Source of the DNA: Bacteroidales bacterium
GTDB taxonomy: Bacteria; Bacteroidota; Bacteroidia; Bacteroidales; UBA7960
Assembly (NCBI GenBank): GCA_007122505.1
Contig: SKTQ01000128.1
Location: forward strand, 1 to 9,661
Direction of reading: 5' to 3'
DNA length: 9,661 nt
Part shown: piece after piece, positions 1 through 5,024 of the stretch
Numbering within the stretch: the stretch's first letter is position 1
Layout of the letters: every line of letters starts with the position of its first letter
Notes under the pieces: model-generated
What the model was told of the DNA's origin: nothing
Databases searched by the model: none
The model's input: the letters and a program-made list of their open reading frames with translations, nothing else
Program-made: the position numbers and the translations under genes

Positions 1-605
1 AAGGCCCTGAGGCTTTCCATACCCATTCCCTGTCCGACTTCTTTGGCCATCACCGGAAAGTCAACAATTTCCAGCACTTCCTGCATGGATTCGATGGGAG
101 GGCGTTTCAGGCGGTCACCTTCAGGCTGAAACCATTCCTGGAACGGGTTTACATGGATGATCAAACCATCGGCCTTCAGTTTATCTACCAGGATCATCAG
201 TTTTTCTGCCTGTTTGTTCTCCAGCAGGATTTCGAGCTGATTGATTCCGAGGTTGGCATACAGGGGCAGGTGGTCACCGATGATGCTGCGCATGTCGAAA
301 TCGGGGAAGTAGGTGTCATCCTCCATGATGATGCGGCAGGAGCCCAGTCCCATTCCCATGCCAAATTCATTACAAGCCCTGGCAAGGTTGCGGTTGATGA
401 TGCCGGCCATTTTGGTGCCTCCGGTCATGCTGGAAACCCACATTGGCAACCTGACTCTTTTTCCCAGGAAGTCTGATTCAGGGATGGTATCATTGCCGGG
501 ATGCGCGCTGAGCATGGGCTCATACATGAAACGCGTATCCATTTCATTTACAAGAGTCTGGGAGGCAAAGGCCAGGTCTATATGGTCTTTTTTTCTTTGT
601 TCCAT
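1..605 (-). CDS. fni: Type 2 isopentenyl-diphosphate delta-isomerase (IDI-2), partial, C-terminus outside window
   Basis: The gene starts at an ATG at 605-603 and reads open to the window edge, giving 201 complete codons of a family usually about 330-370 residues long. IDI-2 is a cytosolic flavoenzyme (FMN, Mg2+, reduced nicotinamide) that interconverts isopentenyl and dimethylallyl diphosphate for isoprenoid synthesis. Visible family marks are the N-terminal RKKDHI (residues 4-9), SSMTGG (58-63), the active-site run HVNPFQE (151-157) with the conserved Asn153, Gln156 and Mg-binding Glu157, QPEGD (160-164), and the flavin-site KEVGQG (188-193). The start is well supported because RKKDHI opens the family and the upstream stop is only 18 nt away. 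It lies 18 nt downstream of the acyl-CoA dehydrogenase, so co-transcription is likely. No Shine-Dalgarno is visible. The identification is confident; whether the gene is intact beyond base 1 cannot be seen. Confidence 0.93.
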   Translation of the reverse strand, partial: MEQRKKDHIDLAFASQTLVNEMDTRFMYEPMLSAHPGNDTIPESDFLGKRVRLPMWVSSMTGGTKMAGIINRNLARACNEFGMGMGLGSCRIIMEDDTYFPDFDMRSIIGDHLPLYANLGINQLEILLENKQAEKLMILVDKLKADGLIIHVNPFQEWFQPEGDRLKRPPIESMQEVLEIVDFPVMAKEVGQGMGMESLRA

Positions 606-623
606 AAAGGAGAATTGCGGGGT

Positions 624-1775
624 TTAAACGCCAAGGTATCTGGAGATCACCAGCCGCAAAATTTCTGATGTCCCTTCACCGATTTGCAGTAAGCGCTGGT
701 CGCGGTAAAACCTTTCAATCGGATGTGGTTTAAATAAACCTTTTGCTCCGTGTATCTGCAGGGCTTCGTCCGCGATTTCTTTTGCAATTTCAGAGGTATA
801 AAGTTTGGAAATGGCTGCTTCCCTGGCAAACTGAAGGTTGTTGTCTTTGCGCCAGCATGCGTTATACAAGGTGTTTCTGGCCAGTTCAATCTTGATGTCC
901 ATGTCGGCCAGCTTAAAGCCTACTGCTTGAAATTTGGAGATGGGTTTCCCAAACTGGACACGCTCTTTCGCATGTTCCAGCGATGCTTCCATGGCCCCCC
1001 TGCCCAGGCCAAGACCAATGGCAGCAATGGACAAACGGCCGGAGTCCAGGGTGTTCAGCATGATACGGCCACCCTGACCCTCTTCACCAAGCAGGTTTTC
1101 GGCGGGCACGCGGCAGTCTTTGAAAAATAACTTGCCGGTGTCACTGGCACGCCACATCAACTTACCCTTGCTGGGCTCGGATGTGAAACCCGGTGTGCCT
1201 TTTTCTACGATTATGGTTGATAAACGCTTTTTGCCGTTTTTAAAACCGGTGACAGCCTGTAGCGTTACACCCCCTGCAATCGGCGAAGCTGCGTTTGTGA
1301 TATGTGTTTTGGAACCATTGATCACCCAGTAACCATCCTCCAGCACAGCGGTTGTTTCCGATCCCATGGCATCCGATCCTGCATTTTCCTCGGTTAAACC
1401 GAAGGCCCAGGTCATTTTACCGGTGCATAATGGCGGAACAAGTTTTTGCTGTTGAGCACGGGTGCCATATTTCAGAATAGGAGCAATCGCAAGGGAGTTG
1501 ATTGCGGCTACTGTTGCCGCCTGCGAACTGTCGATTCGTGCTATTTCTTCAACAATAATGATATATGACAGCGTATCCAACTCCTGACCGCCCAGCTCTT
1601 TTGGTGTCTGTATCCCAAAAAAACCTGCTTCACCCATTTTGGCAGTTAACTCCACAGAGAAAATCTCTTTATCATCCAACTCCGCTGCGAGAGGTTTGAT
1701 CTCACGCTCTGCAAAATCACGAACCCTTGCCCTGAGTTCATGATGGGCTTCCGTTAAAAAAGGACTTAATGACAT
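624..1775 (-). CDS. Acyl-CoA dehydrogenase, short/branched-chain type
   Basis: This is a full-length 383-residue FAD-dependent acyl-CoA dehydrogenase that introduces a 2,3 double bond into an acyl-CoA and passes electrons to electron-transfer flavoprotein. Seen in order: an N-terminal helical domain (about 1-120), the flavin/substrate motif AFGLTEENAGSDA (124-136), the middle beta domain (to about 230), and a C-terminal helical domain with ERVQFGKPI (271-279), QIHGAKG (340-346) and QIGEGTSEI (364-372). Glu367 of the EGTSE motif is the catalytic base used by short-chain, medium-chain and short/branched-chain members. Isovaleryl-CoA dehydrogenases instead have Ala or Gly there and place the base in the DLERL motif; here that segment reads LDSGR (243-247), with Gly246 at that site. 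Its position after the leucine genes suggests a branched-chain substrate, but 2-methylbutyryl-, isobutyryl- or butyryl-CoA fit the residues better than isovaleryl-CoA. The substrate is therefore unproven. Confidence 0.93.
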   Translation of the reverse strand: MSLSPFLTEAHHELRARVRDFAEREIKPLAAELDDKEIFSVELTAKMGEAGFFGIQTPKELGGQELDTLSYIIIVEEIARIDSSQAATVAAINSLAIAPILKYGTRAQQQKLVPPLCTGKMTWAFGLTEENAGSDAMGSETTAVLEDGYWVINGSKTHITNAASPIAGGVTLQAVTGFKNGKKRLSTIIVEKGTPGFTSEPSKGKLMWRASDTGKLFFKDCRVPAENLLGEEGQGGRIMLNTLDSGRLSIAAIGLGLGRGAMEASLEHAKERVQFGKPISKFQAVGFKLADMDIKIELARNTLYNACWRKDNNLQFAREAAISKLYTSEIAKEIADEALQIHGAKGLFKPHPIERFYRDQRLLQIGEGTSEILRLVISRYLGV

Positions 1776-1885
1776 TTATGACGAATTATTTTGTATGATT
1801 GTTTAGTGTTATTGTCAGCTAATTCAACAATTTACCTGTGTTGAAGTTTGTAAAAGTATAAAATTTTCTTTATTGAAAATGCATA
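1776..1885 (-). promoter_or_regulatory. AT-rich gap between biotin carboxylase and acyl-CoA dehydrogenase, weak hairpin and weak promoter-like box
   Basis: This 110-nt AT-rich spacer holds no gene. Just after the carboxylase stop, 1863-1868 and 1875-1880 form a perfect 6-bp inverted repeat (ATTTTC/GAAAAT, loop of 6). On the minus strand it is followed by TTTA. With one G-C pair it would be a weak terminator at best. At 1851-1858 the minus strand reads TACTTTTA, seven of eight matches to the Bacteroidota -7 box TAnnTTTG, but I found no convincing -33 TTTG. It may give the dehydrogenase its own start or may simply be A/T-rich chance. Confidence 0.2.
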
Positions 1886-3868
1886 TCAATGCATGATTTT
1901 ATCCGTCAGAATGATCATTGGAGCATCATTTTCAACTATATCGCCCTGATTTACATCAATTTGCTTGATGAAAGCCTGGGCTGTTGCCGAGATTTTGTTT
2001 TCCATTTTCATCGACTCCAGCACCAATAGCGTATCTCCCTTTGCCACGCTTTCTCCCTCTTTGACATTGATTTTTACAACCGTGCCGTGCATGGGGGCCC
2101 GCACAATACTTTCGCCCTCAAGAACCGGATTTTCATTGATGGCCCGCAGGGTTTCACGTCCGAGATGCCGTGCATGACTTATAACAGCTGTTACACCCTC
2201 ATGATGAAAATATACTTCTCCGTTACGTGCATGATAATACAGTGTGTGTACATTTCCTGAAACGTCAATGCGTAAGGTATCATCACTTCTTTCAACCAGG
2301 CGGTAATCCTTGCGCATATGATTGTTTTCAGTACTCAGGTGATGGGGATTGTGATAGAAGTAGTGATGCGTTATTGGTTCACGGTTGATCAACAAATGCG
2401 CATCAGGCAGCAGGCGCCAATAGCCAATATTTTGCCATGTGCTGTTTTCCGCTCTCGTTTTTTCCGGTTTGGCAAAAAGAAAAGCCATGGCAAATAACTC
2501 CTTTTGGAGAATATCGTGTTGAAAGCTTTTTTTGTTTTGTTGAAGATGCTCAACCAGGTTGGTGTTGCTGTTGCCTTCTGCAAATTCAGATGTTCCTGCC
2601 AGGTCAATCAGAAATGGGATATTTGTTTCAATACCCAGCAAAACGTAGTGTCGCAAACTTTTTACCAGTTTTTTTCTGGCGGTTTCCCGGGTGGCACCGT
2701 GCACAACCACTTTGCTCACCATGGGGTCATACATTGCGCTGATCTCACCATGGTCACCCAAAGCCGTTTCCACCCTTAATCCCTTGCCGGAAGGTGGTTT
2801 GTGGAAATGCACCTTTCCCGGTGAAGGCAAAAAACCTTTGGCCGGATCTTCTGCATATATTCTCGCTTCTATGGCATGCCCGTTGATTTTGATATCGTTT
2901 TGGGTAAATGACAAGGGTTTTCCCATGGCAATCATCATTTGCTCCCTGACAATATCGATACCGGTAATCATTTCACTCACCGGATGTTCCACCTGGATGC
3001 GCGTGTTCATTTCCAAAAAATAAAACTGATCTCCCTTTACCAGGAATTCTATGGTGCCGGCATTCCGGTAACCGATCTGCCCTGCCAGTTTAATGGCAGC
3101 TTCACTGAGCTTGTTCCTTAGGGAACCGGAAATATTGGGAGCAGGTGCTTCTTCAATGATTTTCTGATGCCTGCGCTGCATGGAGCATTCTCTTTCATAC
3201 AATGTAAGGATATGTCCATGATGGTCAGCAAGCAGCTGAATCTCAATATGCCTGGGGTCAGCCAGATATTTTTCAATATATACTTCGTCGTTGCCAAAAT
3301 AGTTTTTTGCCTCTCTCTGGGTGCTTTCCAGCAGTTCGCGGAAATCTTTTTCAGACCATGCAATCCGCATCCCTTTTCCCCCGCCGCCTGAAGCAGCCTT
3401 GATCATCACCGGGTAACCCATTTCACCGGCTTTATCTGTAAGCTCCGCGGTATTGCCCACAGCCCCTTCAACAACAGGAACACCCAGGGAAACGGCCAGT
3501 GCCCTGGCTTCCTTTTTATTGCCCATCAAAGAAATGGCCTCTGCAGTGGGCCCGACAAATATCATCCCGGCTTCTGCCACTGCCCTGGCAAACAATGGAT
3601 TTTCCGACAAAAAACCATAACCCGGATGGATGGCATCAGCCTCACATTCGCGCGCAATGGCAATGATCTGATCAATGTTCAAATAGGTTTCCGACAAGCT
3701 GCTGCCCTGCAAAAGATAGCGTTCGTCAGCCTGCTGAACGTGCAATGAATGCCGGTCTGCTTCCGAATAAATCGCCACCGTTGCAATACCCATTCGGTTT
3801 AAGGTTCTGAAAATCCTCACAGCTATCTCGCCACGGTTGGCGACCAGAAGTTTGTTTATCTGCTTCAT
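1886..3868 (-). CDS. mccA: Methylcrotonyl-CoA carboxylase biotin carboxylase/biotin carrier subunit (alpha)
   Basis: This 660-residue biotin-dependent subunit carboxylates biotin with ATP and bicarbonate. The carboxyl group then goes to 3-methylcrotonyl-CoA via the partner at 5025-6632. Seen in order: the N-terminal biotin carboxylase fold (LLVANRGEIAVRIF, residues 7-20; HPGYGFLSEN, 81-90), the ATP-grasp glycine loop ASGGGGKGM (159-167), ERECSMQRRHQKIIEE (225-240), EMNTRIQVEHPV (286-297), EARIYAEDP (334-342), a low-conservation linker domain (about 455-585), and a C-terminal biotinyl domain with APMHGTVV and ESMKME, where Lys621 is the biotin site 39 residues from the end. The reading frame is open to 3940, but the ATG at 3868 is preferred. 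It puts the ANRGE motif at the usual distance from the start and leaves a clean 7-nt gap after the hydratase stop, whereas the longer start adds a basic 24-residue extension overlapping that gene. Pairing with the adjacent carboxyltransferase favours leucine breakdown over acetyl- or propionyl-CoA carboxylase. Confidence 0.93.
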   Translation of the reverse strand: MKQINKLLVANRGEIAVRIFRTLNRMGIATVAIYSEADRHSLHVQQADERYLLQGSSLSETYLNIDQIIAIARECEADAIHPGYGFLSENPLFARAVAEAGMIFVGPTAEAISLMGNKKEARALAVSLGVPVVEGAVGNTAELTDKAGEMGYPVMIKAASGGGGKGMRIAWSEKDFRELLESTQREAKNYFGNDEVYIEKYLADPRHIEIQLLADHHGHILTLYERECSMQRRHQKIIEEAPAPNISGSLRNKLSEAAIKLAGQIGYRNAGTIEFLVKGDQFYFLEMNTRIQVEHPVSEMITGIDIVREQMMIAMGKPLSFTQNDIKINGHAIEARIYAEDPAKGFLPSPGKVHFHKPPSGKGLRVETALGDHGEISAMYDPMVSKVVVHGATRETARKKLVKSLRHYVLLGIETNIPFLIDLAGTSEFAEGNSNTNLVEHLQQNKKSFQHDILQKELFAMAFLFAKPEKTRAENSTWQNIGYWRLLPDAHLLINREPITHHYFYHNPHHLSTENNHMRKDYRLVERSDDTLRIDVSGNVHTLYYHARNGEVYFHHEGVTAVISHARHLGRETLRAINENPVLEGESIVRAPMHGTVVKINVKEGESVAKGDTLLVLESMKMENKISATAQAFIKQIDVNQGDIVENDAPMIILTDKIMH

Positions 3869-3875
3869 ATTAACG

Positions 3876-4652
3876 TCATTTTTTCCACGCCGGATTCCTT
3901 TTTTCCCTGAATGCACGCCATCCTTCCAGGGCTTCTTCACTTCTCCTGACTTCGTTCAACGACCTGGTGGTGTAGTCAAACAAATCCTCACTAAGACATT
4001 GATCCGAAACCTTGATGATCAGCTCCTTGCACTTTTTTACGGCTTCGGGTGCGTTACTGAGAATTTCATCACAAAGATAATCTTTGTGGGCAATCATGCT
4101 GTCTTTGCTGCCGGCTTTGTCAATCAGCCCTGAGGCAAGGGCCTCCTCTATGCCCATGGTGATACCGCTGAGCATAAACTGACGCGCTTTGAACTCACCC
4201 ATCCGCCTGATCACAAAAGGTGAAATCGTAGCAGGAATCAGCCCCAGCCTTACTTCACTGAATGTAAAGCTTGTGTTTTCCTCGGCCAGCACAAAATCCG
4301 CACCTGCCAGCAAACCCAATGCCCCGCCCATTACCTTGCCATGTGCCAGGACGATCAACGGCTTCGGGAAGCTGTAAAAGGCATTGAACAAACGGGATAG
4401 AACCAGGGGAGGCTGTTCCTCTGGTGGCAGTCCGTCCTGAGTCATCCAACCCAAATCCGCCCCCGCACAAAAAGCCGGTCCGTGCCCGCGAACCACCAAC
4501 ACCCTTGTCCCCGGATCACCGGCCAGATTTGAAAGTGCCTCCGTTAACCCGGCAGCCATCAACTGATCGATCGCATTGCGCTTGTCCGGCCTTGATAACC
4601 ATAAAGTGGTTATCAGTCCGTCCTTCTCTATCTCAATGTTTGTGTATCCCAT
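3876..4652 (-). CDS. liuC: 3-methylglutaconyl-CoA hydratase (enoyl-CoA hydratase family)
   Basis: This is a 258-residue crotonase-fold protein of full family length. It likely hydrates 3-methylglutaconyl-CoA to HMG-CoA, the step after methylcrotonyl-CoA carboxylase in leucine degradation. Visible features are RPDKRNAID (21-29), the first oxyanion-hole segment FCAGADLGWM (61-70), the second oxyanion segment KVMGGALGLLAGAD (106-119), and SEVRLGLIPATISPFV (132-147). The one retained catalytic acid is Glu133, at the position of Glu164 in rat enoyl-CoA hydratase. The site of rat Glu144 is Gly113. The AGADLxWM and GLIPATISPF signatures and the missing Glu144 equivalent match what I recall of LiuC-type hydratases, so the loss is not a defect. 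Its stop lies 7 nt before the carboxylase start, suggesting coupled translation. Upstream it is separated from the carboxyltransferase gene by a 372-nt repeat-filled gap that begins next to its start codon. An isohexenylglutaconyl-CoA hydratase of acyclic terpene breakdown is a less likely alternative. Confidence 0.87.
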   Translation of the reverse strand: MGYTNIEIEKDGLITTLWLSRPDKRNAIDQLMAAGLTEALSNLAGDPGTRVLVVRGHGPAFCAGADLGWMTQDGLPPEEQPPLVLSRLFNAFYSFPKPLIVLAHGKVMGGALGLLAGADFVLAEENTSFTFSEVRLGLIPATISPFVIRRMGEFKARQFMLSGITMGIEEALASGLIDKAGSKDSMIAHKDYLCDEILSNAPEAVKKCKELIIKVSDQCLSEDLFDYTTRSLNEVRRSEEALEGWRAFREKRNPAWKK

Positions 4653-4663
4653 AACTTTTGGTT

Positions 4664-4791
4664 AATGTGCAAATGTGGAAATGTGCAAATGTGCAAATGT
4701 ACCAATGTACCAATTTACCAATGTATCAATTTATCAATTTATCAATGTACCAATATTCCAATGCCTGAATGTACAAATGTTTAAATGTCAA
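4664..4791. repeat. Degenerate 8-bp tandem repeat, 16 units
   Basis: Sixteen consecutive 8-bp units run in perfect register with no insertion or deletion. The consensus is AATGTACC, with variants such as AATGTGCA and AATTTATC. The first three bases AAT are invariant in all 16 units, the fourth is G in 12 units, and the last three vary most. Neighbouring units resemble each other (the GCA type at the low end, the TACC/TATC types in the middle), as expected from stepwise duplication. On the transcribed strand the unit reads GGTACATT, and the array ends 11 nt before the hydratase start codon. A unit length not divisible by three argues against a coding role. Confidence 0.95.
4694..4701 (-). promoter_or_regulatory. 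Candidate Bacteroidota -7 promoter box inside the 8-bp array
   Basis: On the minus strand this reads TACATTTG, an exact match to the Bacteroidota -7 consensus TAnnTTTG. It lies 41 nt upstream of the hydratase ATG, which would give a leader of roughly 35 nt. The -33 box (TTTG, usually 19-21 nt upstream) is not well placed. The nearest ATTG on that strand is at 4722-4719, a spacing of 17 nt. The match arises from two adjoining repeat units, so chance is a real possibility. Confidence 0.25.
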
Positions 4792-4840
4792 AAATCAAAA
4801 GGTCGAAATCTCCAATCGTCATATAAATAATGCAGCCTTT

Positions 4841-4923
4841 CTTTGCGGGTTTTGCGTGATTTAAATTTTGCGGCCTTTGCGTGGGATAAATTATTTCACC
4901 GCAAAGACGCAGAGAACGCAAAG
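4841..4923. repeat. TTTGCG/CGCAAA inverted-repeat cluster
   Basis: Four copies of TTTGCG (4842-4847, 4851-4856, 4867-4872, 4876-4881) are followed by two of the complement CGCAAA (4900-4905, 4917-4922). CTTTGCG at 4875-4881 pairs perfectly with CGCAAAG at 4900-4906, and CTTTGCG at 4841-4847 pairs with CGCAAAG at 4917-4923, giving nested stems. The ACCGCAAAGACGCAGAG arm resembles a repeat I recall seeing dispersed in many environmental bacterial genomes. I cannot name a family or a transposase for it. Confidence 0.75.
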
Positions 4924-4934
4924 TTTTTATCTTT

Positions 4935-4954
4935 GGACAGGTCAAGCCCTGTCC
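4935..4954. repeat. Perfect GGACAGG/CCTGTCC hairpin
   Basis: GGACAGG (4935-4941) and CCTGTCC (4948-4954) form a perfect 7-bp stem around the 6-nt loop TCAAGC. On the transcribed minus strand it lies 70 nt past the carboxyltransferase stop. It is followed by AAAGATAAAAAC rather than a T-run, so it is not a standard intrinsic terminator. It could still protect the upstream mRNA end. It has the look of a dispersed intergenic repeat rather than a gene-specific element. Confidence 0.8.
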
Positions 4955-4969
4955 CTACTTTCTTTTCTG

Positions 4970-5004
4970 CTTACTTCTTACTAACTACTATTTACTTCCT
5001 ACCC
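4970..5004. repeat. Degenerate 7-bp tandem tract, 5 units
   Basis: Five 7-bp units can be aligned without gaps: CTTACTT, CTTACTA, ACTACTA, TTTACTT and CCTACCC, sharing a core close to TTACT. On the transcribed strand the tract is purine-rich (AGTAA-like) and begins about 20 nt past the carboxyltransferase stop. It is shorter and more degenerate than the 8-bp array and differs in period, so it is a separate repeat. Confidence 0.6.
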
Positions 5005-5024
5005 CACGCTCCCTCATTCCCAAC

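Larger units (their letters stand above)
4653..5024. other. Repeat-mosaic intergenic region splitting the leucine cluster
   Basis: This 372-nt stretch has no credible coding sequence. From low to high coordinate it contains an 8-bp tandem array (4664-4791), about 50 nt with nothing recognisable (4792-4840), a TTTGCG/CGCAAA inverted-repeat cluster (4841-4923), a perfect GGACAGG/CCTGTCC hairpin (4935-4954), and a pyrimidine-rich 7-bp tandem tract (4970-5004) running nearly to the carboxyltransferase stop. In transcript direction these elements follow the carboxyltransferase gene and form the leader of the hydratase gene. Other gene gaps in the window are 7-125 nt and carry no such repeats. Confidence 0.85.

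Noticed and set aside
606..612. AAAGGAG resembling a ribosome binding site
   Set aside because: It is on the plus strand, opposite the direction of the gene starting at 605, and no plus-strand gene follows it.
153..627. Overlapping plus-strand frames of 107 and 104 codons
   Set aside because: They lie opposite the isopentenyl-diphosphate isomerase reading frame, which has all family motifs over this stretch.
1879..1894. Two ATGCAT palindromes 10 bp apart
   Set aside because: They overlap the last codons of the biotin carboxylase gene, and two 6-mers in A/T-rich sequence are too weak to call an operator.
3869..3940. Longer start for the biotin carboxylase subunit
   Set aside because: It adds 24 basic residues that overlap the end of the hydratase gene; the family begins close to the ANRGE motif, which the ATG at 3868 provides.
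3876..4652. Loss of a catalytic glutamate in the hydratase (Gly113)
   Set aside because: Methylglutaconyl-CoA hydratases of the LiuC type, as I recall them, also have GGALGL here and keep only the second glutamate, so this is normal for the subfamily.
4664..4791. CRISPR array
   Set aside because: The units are 8 bp without spacers, and no cas genes are present; it is a simple degenerate tandem repeat.
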